Notes: generated from the letters alone by a model not told the origin. 64,000 bases of DNA from Streptomyces seoulensis (GCF_022846655.1 NZ_AP025667.1:4687001-4751000); one strand, 5' to 3'. Positions 1-8,644 are shown, counted from the first letter of the stretch. Numbers and translations are program-made.

Positions 1-82
1 CTGCTGGCGCCCCGCGGGACCTTGGATCGTCAGACGAGCGTCACGACCGACGGAAACCACGACACGACCGGACCCCGCGACA

Positions 83-526
83 TCAGAGCGGAAGATCGTC
101 GGGCAGCACCCGGAACGCCTTGTGCCGACCGAGCGGACGCACTGCGCGGAAGTCGCGACGATCGAGGGTGAGGACGGCGTCAGTGTCGTGGTCGGCGGCG
201 AGGGCCACATTCACCGCGTCCGCCAGATCCAAGCCGAGATCGCGGTAGCGGGCGCGCACGAACTGGGCGGCCCCGAGGTGATCTTCCGTGATCTCGGGCA
301 CGACGATACGGCCTCGACGCATCCAGTGCCGGATGTCATCGACCGCGCTGAGCGCCGCATCACGGCCGAGTTCACGCGTGGCGACGTGGTCGATCTCAGC
401 AAGCAGCAGCGGGGACATCACCAGGAGCCCCGCAGCCATGATCGCTTCGTTCGACGCCCGGTGTTCTGGATGGGCGGAGTCGAGCGCCGCGAGGAGCCCG
501 GAGGTATCCGCGATGACGATGATCAC
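83..526 (-). CDS. PIN-domain toxin, VapC-like ribonuclease
   Basis: This 147-residue protein fits the PIN-domain family, whose VapC members are Mg-dependent RNases that act as toxins. The acidic active-site set is visible: Asp7 in VIADTSG, Glu44 in LLAEID, Asp103 in LADAVN and Asp122 in LTLDRRDF. Length is normal for the family. Its start overlaps the stop of the ribbon-helix-helix gene upstream by 4 nt, so the two are translationally coupled in the usual antitoxin-then-toxin order. The family call is firm. The RNA target cannot be read from sequence, and whether the pair acts in plasmid-like stabilisation or stress response is unknown. Confidence 0.85.
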   Translation of the reverse strand: MIIVIADTSGLLAALDSAHPEHRASNEAIMAAGLLVMSPLLLAEIDHVATRELGRDAALSAVDDIRHWMRRGRIVVPEITEDHLGAAQFVRARYRDLGLDLADAVNVALAADHDTDAVLTLDRRDFRAVRPLGRHKAFRVLPDDLPL

Positions 527-783
527 GCGGCGGTTCCACTCCCGCTCTCGCGGCGTACCGCGTCGGCAACGGTGTCACGCACGTCGCGCTTGCCCGGGGT
601 GCGACCGCGCCCCTCGAAGGTGCGCGAGAAGAGGGGCTCGTCCCAGACCCGGTTGGCCATGGCCGCGAGGTGGATGCCCTGGCGGATGATCTCTGCCTCG
701 CTGATACCGCGCCGCTTCGCGGCCTCTTTGATGATCGCGAGGTCTTCCGGGTCGGCGTACACGTTGGTTCGCTTCATGGACAT
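523..783 (-). CDS. Ribbon-helix-helix antitoxin, VapB-like
   Basis: An 86-residue protein begins MSMKRTNVYADPED, followed by a predicted beta strand and two helices (residues about 4-45), the pattern of RHH/MetJ-Arc antitoxins. The charged C-terminal half would wrap the PIN toxin encoded immediately downstream with a 4-nt overlap. The open frame extends upstream to 909, but that extension lacks the fold and the ATG at 783 (or 777) begins the conserved region. RHH antitoxins normally autorepress their operon, and direct repeats lie just upstream of this start. Confidence 0.75.
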   Translation of the reverse strand: MSMKRTNVYADPEDLAIIKEAAKRRGISEAEIIRQGIHLAAMANRVWDEPLFSRTFEGRGRTPGKRDVRDTVADAVRRESGSGTAA

Positions 784-805
784 GTACTTAGAGTAGCGTA
801 TGTAC
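782..805. promoter_or_regulatory. Repeated ATGTAC sites at the toxin-antitoxin promoter
   Basis: ATGTAC occurs at 782-787 and again at 800-805, 18 bp apart, with GTAC palindromic in each. The first copy overlaps the antitoxin start codon and a TACTCT hexamer lies between them on the minus strand. Paired short sites of this type are usual operators for RHH antitoxins. Binding is inferred. Confidence 0.35.
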
Positions 806-1055
806 CAGATTGGTGTATGGCTGGAGCCGGCCAGAGTTTCCCTCTCAGGTGCAGGCAGCGCAGGGCCGGCCGTGGCGTACCCGTTCGGCCGAGGGTGGGC
901 TGTATACACTGCGCCGGCGACCGCCCGTCCGTCGCCGGCGCAGCTGTGAAGTGCACGGTGTCATCTCTCGGACGAGCACAGCGGGCCGACGGGAAGCCGA
1001 AGAAGCCCGCGGACCGCAATCGCATGTCTCGAACCAAAAGACGGGGAGTGCTCCG

Positions 1056-1787
1056 GTGAGCGCACGCTTCGAAGAACTCGACTGGCGGGAAACGCCGTTG
1101 GGCGAGCTCGCCCTCCGGCGGCGCAGCTACCCCGGTGTCGCCGAACCGGTCTACGAGATCAAGCTCAACGACGAGTTCCTGATGTCCAGCCTCTTCACGG
1201 TCGCCGAGGTGAAGTTGGCCGACCTCGCCCTGGCGGAACTCACCACCTGCCCATCCACCCCCGGACTCGACGTGGCCGTGGGCGGCCTGGGCCTCGGCTA
1301 CACCGCCGAGGCGGTGCTGAAGAACCCTGACGTGGGCTCGCTCGTCGTCATCGACATGCTCGACGCAGTGATCGACTGGCATGAGCGCGGGCTGATCCCC
1401 GGCGGGCTCGCGGCGGACCCGCGGTGCCGGCTGGCGCACGGTGATTTCTTCTCAATGGCCCAGTCCACAACGGGCCTTGACCCCCTCGCCCCCGGGCGCC
1501 GGTTCCACGCGGTCATCGTCGACATCGACCACTCGCCGCGCCACCTGCTGCACCCTGACAACGTCGGCTTCTACCAACTCGACGGCCTGCGGCGCCTCAG
1601 CGAACACCTGCACCCCGGCGGGGTGTTCGCACTCTGGTCCAACGACCGGCCCGACGAGGAGTTCCTCGCGGCGCTCACCCAAGCCTTCGCCGAGGCGCGG
1701 GCCGAGGTCATCGCCTTCGACAATCCACTGCAGGAACGCGAGGCGGCCAACACTGTCTACCTCGCCCGTACCCACCGGCTTCCGTGA
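1056..1787 (+). CDS. Spermidine synthase-like / SAM-binding fold protein
   Basis: A 243-residue protein with a Rossmann methyltransferase-like core. VAVGGLGLGYTAEAV (about residues 71-85) is the glycine-rich nucleotide loop, VVIDM about 20 residues later gives the acidic residue at the end of strand 2, and the aspartate-rich VIVDIDHSP corresponds to the catalytic region of polyamine aminopropyltransferases. The GTG at 1056 is chosen because GGGGAG lies 7 nt upstream, although the frame is open further back. Bacterial spermidine-synthase-like proteins often have unknown acceptors, so the substrate is not assigned. It stands alone between a divergent toxin-antitoxin pair and a convergent AraC gene. 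Confidence 0.7.
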   Translation: MSARFEELDWRETPLGELALRRRSYPGVAEPVYEIKLNDEFLMSSLFTVAEVKLADLALAELTTCPSTPGLDVAVGGLGLGYTAEAVLKNPDVGSLVVIDMLDAVIDWHERGLIPGGLAADPRCRLAHGDFFSMAQSTTGLDPLAPGRRFHAVIVDIDHSPRHLLHPDNVGFYQLDGLRRLSEHLHPGGVFALWSNDRPDEEFLAALTQAFAEARAEVIAFDNPLQEREAANTVYLARTHRLP

Positions 1788-1835
1788 GGCCGTCACCCGT
1801 AGCCGTCAGCCTGGCCCCAGCTACACGCATGCCCC

Positions 1836-2816
1836 CTACGACCGCAACGTCTTCGAAGGCGGCTCCCCGAACTGCCGGCGGTACGCGAGGGAGAAGCGGC
1901 CCGGGTGCAGGAAGCCCCAGCGGTACGCGACGGCGGTGACGGTCGTGGCACCCGGGTCGGAGGCCAGGAGTTCCTTGCGTACGCGGTCCAGGCGGACCTC
2001 GCGCAGGTACGCGAGCGGTGTCGTGTCGAGGTGTCGGCGGAAGCCTTCCTGAAGGGCCCGGACGCCGACGCCGACGCATTCCGCGATCTCGGCGACCGTG
2101 AGCGGCTCGGCGGCGTGGCCTTCGATGATCTCCATGGCACGGCGGACCGCGGGCGGTGCGACGCGCGGTTGCTCGCCGAGCAGCGCCGGCGTGTAGGTGT
2201 GGGGCTGGGCCATCAACAACTGGGTCATGAGCAGTGATTCAAGCTGTTTCGTCACGATGGGCTGGCTCGTCATGCCGCCGGACCCTTCCGCCTCCCGGCG
2301 CATGAGGTCGACGATGTTGAGCCAGGAGCGCGAGCCCGATGTGGTGAGGTCCATGCCGAGCGAGAAGGAGATCGGGCGGCGCACGGTGCGCCCGAGCAGA
2401 CTTCCCAGGTGCGATTCCAGGGACGACCGGTCGAACCACACGATCAACTGCGGATTGCCCCCGCTCCAGCGCATGTCCAGCTTTCCGGCCGGAGAGGGGA
2501 CGGAAGCGAGTTCGGGCGTGGAGATGATCTCCTCGCGGCCGCAGGTGATTTCGGCGTGACCGGCGAGCGGGATCTGGACGAGGAAGAAGCTCTCCAGGTC
2601 GCCCGGCGTGATCCGGACTTCCGTTCCGTAGTCGAGGTAGTACAGGCCCGTCCGGTCGAAGGGCGCGCCGTGCAGTCGGGCGTCGAGCGTCGCCGAGCGC
2701 TGCGTGATGCGCAGCTCATGCGGACAGAAGGCGCGGCCGACCTCTGCCCGCGCCTCCCAGATGTCGGCCGTATGGAACCGCTCATGGTTTGCGAGGGGGA
2801 GCTCTTCAGCGGACAT
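1836..2816 (-). CDS. AraC-family transcriptional regulator
   Basis: A 326-residue protein. The N-terminal half (about residues 20-190) resembles the AraC_binding_2 ligand or dimerisation domain. The C-terminal 100 residues hold the double HTH: EPLTVAEIAECVGVGVRALQ as the first, and the AraC signature around TAVAYRWGFLHPGRFSLAYR as the second. The ATG at 2816 has GGAGG 5 nt upstream and is preferred to the GTG at 2828. It is transcribed divergently from the monooxygenase operon that begins at 3139, across about 320 bp. AraC genes neighbour styA1/styA2B in Rhodococcus opacus 1CP, so it is probably the activator of that operon. The inducer is unknown. Confidence 0.88.
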   Translation of the reverse strand: MSAEELPLANHERFHTADIWEARAEVGRAFCPHELRITQRSATLDARLHGAPFDRTGLYYLDYGTEVRITPGDLESFFLVQIPLAGHAEITCGREEIISTPELASVPSPAGKLDMRWSGGNPQLIVWFDRSSLESHLGSLLGRTVRRPISFSLGMDLTTSGSRSWLNIVDLMRREAEGSGGMTSQPIVTKQLESLLMTQLLMAQPHTYTPALLGEQPRVAPPAVRRAMEIIEGHAAEPLTVAEIAECVGVGVRALQEGFRRHLDTTPLAYLREVRLDRVRKELLASDPGATTVTAVAYRWGFLHPGRFSLAYRRQFGEPPSKTLRS

Positions 2817-2828
2817 GTGAACCTCCAC

Positions 2829-3138
2829 CGCCGAGATGCGCGATCAGGACAGCAACCCGCGTGATCCGGATAGCAAAGATGATCTTTCCATACCAAGGTT
2901 GATGCCCGACCGCCTCGGAGAAAGAACCAGGGGATCAACGATGCAGGGAGTGCCGGGCCGTACCCCGTACGTCGCCACGCCCTTGCCCCTGCCGGCCCCG
3001 CCCCACCGAGTCGGCCGGACCCGCCCCTTCAGCAGGCCGGGTGACCCGGGCCCCATCCCCCGGTCCCACAGGTGACCCGACGGCACCGCACGGCACGGCT
3101 CGAAGCCGCACAACCCCTACCCCCGGAGGTCCCCCCTC
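2829..3138. promoter_or_regulatory. Divergent regulatory region of araC and the monooxygenase operon
   Basis: The 310-bp non-coding gap holds two close palindromes: ATCCGGAT at 2864-2871 and AAAGAT-G-ATCTTT at 2875-2887. Such sites in a divergent gap are candidate operators for the AraC regulator. GGAGG near 3125 is the ribosome-binding site of the first oxygenase gene. No small ORF with convincing coding character was seen here. Confidence 0.4.
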
Positions 3139-4359
3139 ATGCGCAAGATCACCATTGTCGGAGCCGGCCAGGCCGGCCTCCAGCTCGGTATCGGTCTGCT
3201 CGGCCACGGTTACGACGTCACGATCGTGTCCAACCGCACCGGAGACCAGATCCGCGAGGGCCGGGTCATGTCCAGCCAGGCCATGTTCGGCACCGCGCTG
3301 GCCCACGAGCGCGACCTCGGCCTCGACTTCTGGGGCGACGCCTGCCCGCCGATCGCCGGGCTCGGTGTGAACATCGCCGACGGCCAGGGCGGCCGGGCGC
3401 TCTCCTTCGGCGCCCGCCTCGACGCCACCGCCCGCTCGGTCGACCAGCGCGTCAAGATGCCGATCTGGATGGGCGAGTTCGCGCGCCGTGGCGGCCGTCT
3501 GGACATCCACGAGGCCGGCGTCGAGGACCTGGAGCGCTACGCCGCCGAATCCGACCTGGTGATCGTCGCGGCCGGCAAGGGCGAGATCGCCGGACTGTTC
3601 CAGCGGGACGACCGGCGTTCCCCGTACGACGCTCCGCAGCGCGCGCTGGCCCTGGCGTACGTCACCGGCATGGCGCCGCTGCCCGACCGCCCCGGCGTCA
3701 GCTTCAACGTCATCCCCGGTGTGGGCGAGTACTTCACCATGCCCAGCCTCACCACCAGCGGCCCCTGCGACATCATGTTCTTCGAGGGCATCCCGGGCGG
3801 CCCGCTCGACTGCTTCGACGGGCTCACCCCCGACCAGGTGCTGGCGAAGTTCCAGGAACTGCTGCGGGCGTACGTCCCGTGGGAGGCCGAGCGGTGCACC
3901 GACATCGCGCTCACCGACGCGGGCGGCACCCTCGCGGGCCGCTTCGCGCCGACCGTCCGGGGACCCGTCGCCACGCTGCCGTCCGGCGCGCAGGTGCTCG
4001 GCCTCGCCGACGTGGTCGTCCTCAACGACCCGATCACCGGCCAGGGTTCGAACAACGCCTCGAAGTGCGCGGCCTCCTACCTCGCCGCCATCCTGGACCA
4101 CGGCGACCGCCCGTACGACGCCGCGTTCATGGAGCTGGCCTTCGGCCGTTTCTGGGACAACGCCCAGTACGCCACGACCTGGACCAACGCGATGCTCGGT
4201 GCCCCGCCGCAGCACGTTCTGGAGCTCTTCGGCGCGGCGAGCGTCAACTCCCGTATCGCCGCCCGCTTCGTGAACGGCTTCGACGACCCGCGGGACTTCT
4301 TCCACTGGTTCATGGACCCGGTCGCCGCGAAGAACTACCTGGCCGCGGTCAGCGCCTGA
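3139..4359 (+). CDS. StyA-type FAD monooxygenase (StyA1-like)
   Basis: A 406-residue oxygenase of the styrene/indole monooxygenase (StyA, group E flavoprotein) family, which epoxidises aromatic alkenes such as styrene or indole using FADH2 supplied by a separate reductase. The FAD-binding GAGQAG motif is at residues 8-13. Other family-typical blocks are VMSSQAMF, ARSVDQRVKMP, LVIVAAGKGE, and NDPITGQGSNNA near residue 300, the conserved FAD-contacting loop. Length matches StyA (about 415). GGAGG precedes the ATG. The next gene is a second StyA copy fused to a reductase, an arrangement known from Rhodococcus opacus 1CP as styA1/styA2B. This copy has no reductase of its own and probably uses FADH2 from that partner. 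Confidence 0.9.
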   Translation: MRKITIVGAGQAGLQLGIGLLGHGYDVTIVSNRTGDQIREGRVMSSQAMFGTALAHERDLGLDFWGDACPPIAGLGVNIADGQGGRALSFGARLDATARSVDQRVKMPIWMGEFARRGGRLDIHEAGVEDLERYAAESDLVIVAAGKGEIAGLFQRDDRRSPYDAPQRALALAYVTGMAPLPDRPGVSFNVIPGVGEYFTMPSLTTSGPCDIMFFEGIPGGPLDCFDGLTPDQVLAKFQELLRAYVPWEAERCTDIALTDAGGTLAGRFAPTVRGPVATLPSGAQVLGLADVVVLNDPITGQGSNNASKCAASYLAAILDHGDRPYDAAFMELAFGRFWDNAQYATTWTNAMLGAPPQHVLELFGAASVNSRIAARFVNGFDDPRDFFHWFMDPVAAKNYLAAVSA

Positions 4360-4430
4360 GCAGCCACCGGGGTCAGGCACAGACGCGACGCGTCAGCGAG
4401 ACGTACGGAACGAGAGCGGGACGGCAGGAC

Positions 4431-6155
4431 ATGAGAAGGATCGCGGTGATCGGTGCCGGGCAGGCGGGTGCTCAACTCGCCCTGGGGCTCCAGGCGCACG
4501 GCTATGACGTCACCCTGGTCACCGACCGCGGCCCCGACGAGATACGTCGCGGCCCGGTCATGTCCAGCCAGTGCATGTTCGACACCGCGATGCGGAGCGA
4601 GCGCGAACTCGGCCTGCATCACTGGGAGGAGCGGGCCCCGGAGATCTCCGGCATCGCGTTCTCTCTCATCTCTCCGCACGGCACTCCGGACATCTCCTGG
4701 CGCGCGCCGCTGGAAGGGCCCGCCCACTCCGTGGACCAGCGGGTCAAGTGTGCAGCGTGGATTGAGCAGTTCGCGGCCGGTGGCCACGGCGAGGTCGTGC
4801 TGCACGAGGCGGGCGTCGAGGACCTCGAGTGGTACGCCCGTACGCACGATCTCGTCGTGGTCTCCACGGGCAAGGGCGAGCTGAGCCGGCTCTTCCCGCG
4901 CGACGCCGAGCTCTCCCCGTACGACCGGCCGCGCCGTGCGCTGGCCCTGACGTACGTCACGGGAACGGCACCACGGGAGGGGGAGGCCGCCGTCCACTAC
5001 CGCATGGTCCCCGGCGTCGGCGAGTACTTCACCTTCCCTGCCCTCACCACCACCGGACCCTGCGAGATCATGGTCTTCGAAGGTGTCCCCGGCGGTCCCA
5101 TGGACTGCTGGGACGACATCCGTACACCCGAAGGACACCTCACCCGCTCACTGGAAATCCTCCACCGGTTCTTCCCCGACGAGTACGACCGCTGCCGGCA
5201 CGCCCGACTCACCGACGAGGGTGGCGTTCTGCGCGGCAGGCTCACGCCGACCGTCCGGCTCCCCGTCGCGCGTCTGGCCTCCGGCCGGCACGTCCTCGGC
5301 ATGGCCGACGCCGTCGTCCTCAACGATCCCATCACCGGCCAGGGTTCGAACAACGCGGCCCAGGCCGCGACCCACTACCTCGCAAGCATCCTCCGCCACG
5401 GCACGGCCGAGTTCACACCGCAGTGGATGCAGCGCACCTTCGACAACTTCTGGCGCGGCTGGGCTCAATGGGACGTCGGCTGGACCAACTCCCTCCTCAC
5501 GGACCTGAGTCCCCACCACCGCGACATCCTCACGGCGGCGGCCGAGATCCCCTCGGTCGCAGGCGCCCTCGCCGCCGGATTCGACGACCCGCGCACGCTC
5601 TACCGCTGGTGGTTCGAGGAGGCAGAGGCACACCGCTTCCTCGCCGAGAGACGCGTCCAGCACGCCGTCCGCTTCGACGGCCGCGAACTGCGCCGCGCGC
5701 TGGGCCAGTACGCCACCGGCGTGACCGTGGTGACGGCCCGCGCCCCCGACGGCCGCAACGTCGGCATGACCGCCAACTCCTTCACCTCCGTCTCCCTGGA
5801 CCCGCCCCTCGTCCTGTGGTGCCCCGGCAAGAACAGCCCGAGCCTCCCGGACTTCACCGACGCCTCGCACTTCGCCGTCCACGTGCTGGCCGCCGACCAG
5901 CACCACCTCTCCCGCCAGTTCGCCACCCCGGCCGACGACAAGTTCCGCGGCACCCCCACCACTTCCGGAATCGCCGGCACTCCCCTCCTGGACGGCGCGG
6001 TCGCCCGCTTCCAGTGCCGCACCGTCCAACGCGTCGACGCCGGCGACCACATCATCTTCCTCGGCGAGGTCGAAGAGTACGAGGCCGACGGCGGCGCCCC
6101 TCTGGTGTTCCACTCGGGGTACTACCACGTGGCGACGAAGCATCCGGATCTGTGA
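4431..6155 (+). CDS. Self-sufficient StyA2B-type monooxygenase-reductase fusion
   Basis: A 574-residue two-domain protein. Residues 1 to about 410 are a StyA-like FAD monooxygenase (GAGQAGAQLA near the N-terminus, VMSSQCMF, SVDQRVKCA, NDPITGQGSNNAAQ). Residues about 415-574 are a flavin reductase of the StyB/HpaC FMN-split-barrel type, visible in LGQYATGVTVVTA and GMTANSFTSVSLDPPLV. Standard styrene monooxygenases have these as separate proteins, and the fusion matches StyA2B of actinobacteria. In characterised systems the fused reductase makes FADH2 for its own oxygenase and for StyA1. The ATG at 4431 lies 71 bp after the first oxygenase, so the two are probably cotranscribed. No StyC/StyD catabolic genes follow, so the pair may serve detoxification or biosynthesis. 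Confidence 0.92.
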   Translation: MRRIAVIGAGQAGAQLALGLQAHGYDVTLVTDRGPDEIRRGPVMSSQCMFDTAMRSERELGLHHWEERAPEISGIAFSLISPHGTPDISWRAPLEGPAHSVDQRVKCAAWIEQFAAGGHGEVVLHEAGVEDLEWYARTHDLVVVSTGKGELSRLFPRDAELSPYDRPRRALALTYVTGTAPREGEAAVHYRMVPGVGEYFTFPALTTTGPCEIMVFEGVPGGPMDCWDDIRTPEGHLTRSLEILHRFFPDEYDRCRHARLTDEGGVLRGRLTPTVRLPVARLASGRHVLGMADAVVLNDPITGQGSNNAAQAATHYLASILRHGTAEFTPQWMQRTFDNFWRGWAQWDVGWTNSLLTDLSPHHRDILTAAAEIPSVAGALAAGFDDPRTLYRWWFEEAEAHRFLAERRVQHAVRFDGRELRRALGQYATGVTVVTARAPDGRNVGMTANSFTSVSLDPPLVLWCPGKNSPSLPDFTDASHFAVHVLAADQHHLSRQFATPADDKFRGTPTTSGIAGTPLLDGAVARFQCRTVQRVDAGDHIIFLGEVEEYEADGGAPLVFHSGYYHVATKHPDL

Positions 6156-6537
6156 CCTTCTCGGCCGTGAACGGATGTCGACCGGGAGGGCGGGGAAACA
6201 CGTGAGCACCCTCCAACTTGCCTCACAGACAGGGCGGTTGGGCTGACAATGCGGTAAACGCCCTGGTAGACAGCAGCACCGTCGCGCGATCGACTCCCGC
6301 TCCTGGGTGGACCTCCAACGCGCGTTGCACTCATCCACCTGACGCGAGGAGCACCGCCGAGCCGGCGCCACAACAGCAACTATCCGCGATGGTTACACCA
6401 GTTGCCGGCACGGACCTGGTGACAGAGCGGCACAGCCGCCTACCTACGTGAGGGCTTCAGAACGAGCGTCATGACGACCGGCTCGCCACTTCCCCGGGGA
6501 CCGGACGGCTGCCACGACGCGGCCACCGCGCCCGTGA
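6156..6537. other. Convergent intergenic region with a GAACGAGCGTCA repeat
   Basis: About 380 bp separate the fusion oxygenase from the convergent TetR gene. I see no credible coding sequence. The only notable element is CAGAACGAGCGTCATGACG starting at 6458, one copy of a short sequence that recurs near the gene fragments further right. Confidence 0.4.
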
Positions 6538-7098
6538 TCAGCCTGCTTCGGTCAAGGCCGCGTGCGCGGCGGCGAGGATCTCCCCGGAGAGCGGGGAGCC
6601 CTTGGTGGCCCGGGACAGGAGCAGCGCACCGAACAGGGTGCAGAGGCGAACGATACCGTCCTGGTCGTCACCGCCGAGGAAGTCGGCGAAGTCGGCCACC
6701 CCCTGGGTGTAGACACGACGGGCCTCTCGACCCCCGCCTTCGCGTGCGATGTCCGTGGCGAGCGCGGCGACCGGGCAGCCGTCCGCCGGGTCGTCGCGGT
6801 GTTCGACGGAGAGGTAGGCGTCGATCAGCGCTCGCTGAGCGGCGTCGCGCCGCCCTTCGTACTGCGCGAGCCCGGCGGTGTTACCCCGGGCGAGCTCGTC
6901 GAAGGCGTGAGCGGTGGCCTCGTCGACGAGCGCTTCCTTGGAAGCGAACTGCTTGTAGAAGGCGCCGTGGGTCAGGCCGGCCGCCTTCATCAGGTCGGCG
7001 ACGCTCACCTGAGTGCCCTGCTCCCGGAACAGCCGCGAGGCGGTGTCCACCACCCGCCTGCGGTTCTCCTCCGCCTGCGCCTGCGACACGCGGCCCAT
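6538..7098 (-). CDS. TetR-family transcriptional repressor
   Basis: A 186-residue regulator with an N-terminal TetR HTH: residues about 10-55 include VVDTASRLFREQG and LMKAAGLTHGAFYKQFASKE. The C-terminal ligand-binding domain carries the CPVAAL segment common in the TetR group that controls adjacent SDR or oxidoreductase genes. The ATG at 7098 starts just before the HTH, and the longer open frame upstream crosses the operator and is not used. It is divergent from the SDR gene at 7216 and a perfect interrupted palindrome lies between them, so autorepression and control of the SDR is the simplest reading. The ligand is unknown. Confidence 0.88.
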   Translation of the reverse strand: MGRVSQAQAEENRRRVVDTASRLFREQGTQVSVADLMKAAGLTHGAFYKQFASKEALVDEATAHAFDELARGNTAGLAQYEGRRDAAQRALIDAYLSVEHRDDPADGCPVAALATDIAREGGGREARRVYTQGVADFADFLGGDDQDGIVRLCTLFGALLLSRATKGSPLSGEILAAAHAALTEAG

Positions 7099-7146
7099 GA
7101 TCACCCTCCCATTTGGATGTCGACTGGCATCTATCGTAGACCCGTG

Positions 7147-7170
7147 TTTAGATTGGTTACGTAATCTAAA
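7147..7170. promoter_or_regulatory. TetR operator palindrome
   Basis: TTTAGATT (7147-7154) and AATCTAAA (7163-7170) form a perfect 8-bp inverted repeat with an 8-bp spacer, and a second palindrome, TTACGTAA (7157-7164), is nested inside. It is AT-rich in otherwise GC-rich DNA and sits midway between the divergent TetR and SDR starts, as a TetR operator should. Confidence 0.75.
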
Positions 7171-7215
7171 TTGTGCGGGTGACCCGACGGCACCCGCCGT
7201 GGACCAGGAGTGGGC

Positions 7216-7908
7216 ATGGAACTGAAGAACGCGGTCGCGGTCGTCACCGGCGCCAACCGGGGCCTCGGGCGGCACCTGGCCGCCCAGCTCGTGGAGCGCG
7301 GCGCGAAGGTGTACGCGGCGGCCCGCCGCCCCGAGACCGTCGATGTGCCGGGCTCCGTCCCACTGCGCCTCGACGTGACGGACGAGGCATCGGTGCGGGA
7401 GGCCGCCCGCATCGCGTCGGATGCGACCCTACTGATCAACAACGCGGGCATCTCCACCGGCGCGACGCTGATCGGAGGCGACACCGATGAGGTGCGTCGG
7501 GAGATGGAGACCAACTTCTACGGCCCGCTCGCCGCGACCCGCGCCTTCACCCCTGTCATCGAGGGCAACGGCGGCGGCGCCGTACTCAACGTCCTGTCCG
7601 CCCTGTCCTGGTTCCACCCGGCCGCCCTCGGCTCCTACGCCGCGTCCAAGGCCGCCGCCTGGGCGCTGAGTGACGCGACTCGCGAAGAGCTGGCACCCCG
7701 GGGCATCGCCGTCTCGGCGCTGCACGTCGGCTACATGGACACCGACATGGCCGCCGGCGTGCCCGCCGACCAGAAGGTCGCCGCCGCCGACGTCGCGGCT
7801 CAGGCCCTGTACGGCATCGAGACGGGCCTGCCCGAGATTCTCGCCGACGACACAAGCCGGTACGTCAAGCAGAGCCTGGCCGCGGCACCCCAGCCGAACG
7901 CGGGCTGA
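7216..7908 (+). CDS. Short-chain dehydrogenase/reductase (SDR)
   Basis: A 230-residue classical SDR: the NAD(P)-binding loop TGANRGLG near residue 12, LDVTDEAS, the NNAG motif, catalytic Ser in LSALSWF, and the YAASK active-site Tyr-Lys pair. It would oxidise or reduce an alcohol/carbonyl substrate in the cytoplasm. The ATG at 7216 is preferred over the GTG at 7210 because AGGAG ends 5 nt before it. The divergent TetR gene and shared palindrome suggest induction by a small molecule. It is followed directly by a broken aldo-keto reductase, so an original two-oxidoreductase operon may have been cut here. Confidence 0.87.
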   Translation: MELKNAVAVVTGANRGLGRHLAAQLVERGAKVYAAARRPETVDVPGSVPLRLDVTDEASVREAARIASDATLLINNAGISTGATLIGGDTDEVRREMETNFYGPLAATRAFTPVIEGNGGGAVLNVLSALSWFHPAALGSYAASKAAAWALSDATREELAPRGIAVSALHVGYMDTDMAAGVPADQKVAAADVAAQALYGIETGLPEILADDTSRYVKQSLAAAPQPNAG

Positions 7909-7920
7909 CGCTCACCCCTC

Positions 7921-8046
7921 CACGACGACCTGGTGAGCGCCGGTAAGATCCACCACGCCGCACTGTCCAACTTCCCGGCCTGGCGCGTCTCGCGCGCGGT
8001 AACCCTCGCGGACCTGAAGAACTGGGCCCCGATCGTGGGCGTCCAG
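7921..8046 (+). pseudogene. Aldo-keto reductase fragment
   Basis: Reading from 7921 gives HDDLVSAGKIHHAALSNF, then PAWRVSRAV and WAPIVGVQHE. This is the internal block of NADP-dependent aldo-keto reductases (LVxxGKIRYxGLSNxPAW ... PIVxxQ). Neither the N-terminal half nor the catalytic Asp/Tyr/Lys/His region is present, and similarity stops near 8046. It lies 13 nt after the SDR stop. This is a decayed remnant, not a gene. Confidence 0.65.
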
Positions 8047-8189
8047 CACGAGCGCGCTGGACGAGCTGCGCAACGAGTACGACATCCTCAGCGGCATCCT
8101 GCGCGCGGCTTCAACTGGCGTGCACGTCTTGAGCAGCCGACCGCGAAGGCGTTCGTCAACGCCGCCGGCGGGGCCGCCGAGTACTTCCG

Positions 8190-8492
8190 CTGAACCGGCG
8201 CGAGCTCGCCTTCTACGACGCCGTGGCCGAGCACGACACGGCTCAGGAACTCATGGGTGACGAGATCCTGGCGAGCATCGCCCGCGATCTCGTCGCGGAG
8301 GTCCAGAAGAAGCTCAAGCCGGACTGGATCGCCCGCGAGCCGGTCCGTGCCGGTCTCCGCAGCGCCATCAAGCGCCTGCTGGCCCGCCACGGCTACCCGC
8401 CGGACCGCCGCGCGGAGGCGGTGAAGCTGGTCCTGAAGCAGATGGAGCACTTCGCCGACGAGTGGGCGACCACCGGTATGCCGGACATCTGA
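8190..8492 (+). pseudogene. C-terminal fragment of a type I restriction HsdR subunit
   Basis: About 100 residues from LNRRELAFYDAVAEHD through ELMGDEILASIARDLV, KPDWIAREPVRAGLRSAIK, HGYPPD and VLKQMEHFADEW match the C-terminal helical region of type I restriction endonuclease R subunits. The motor and nuclease domains are missing and no hsdM or hsdS is nearby. The natural stop at 8490 survives. The preceding 150 bp are not recognisable in a consistent frame. Confidence 0.75.
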
Positions 8493-8644
8493 GGCCGCAC
8501 GGCCTGACGGCAGCTTTCTGTATCGGGCGTACCAACCCGCCCTCGTCTGCACCGACCGTCCTTCAACAACGACGCGGCGTTCCGCGCACCGGACAAGCGT
8601 CACACGAAGCCCGCGATCTGCCCCGCACACTACTGACACCCCAT

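Noticed and set aside
2935..4380. Long minus-strand open frame of 481 codons
   Set aside because: It is antisense to the StyA1-like gene, has no family features, and is expected from high-GC codon structure.
4360..4430. Possible separate small gene between the two oxygenases
   Set aside because: The 71-bp gap is too short and carries only the upstream region of the fusion oxygenase.
8100..8193. Short frame FNWRARLEQPTAKAF before the HsdR fragment
   Set aside because: It reads like protein but matches no family I can name, and the joins on both sides are out of frame; treated as debris.
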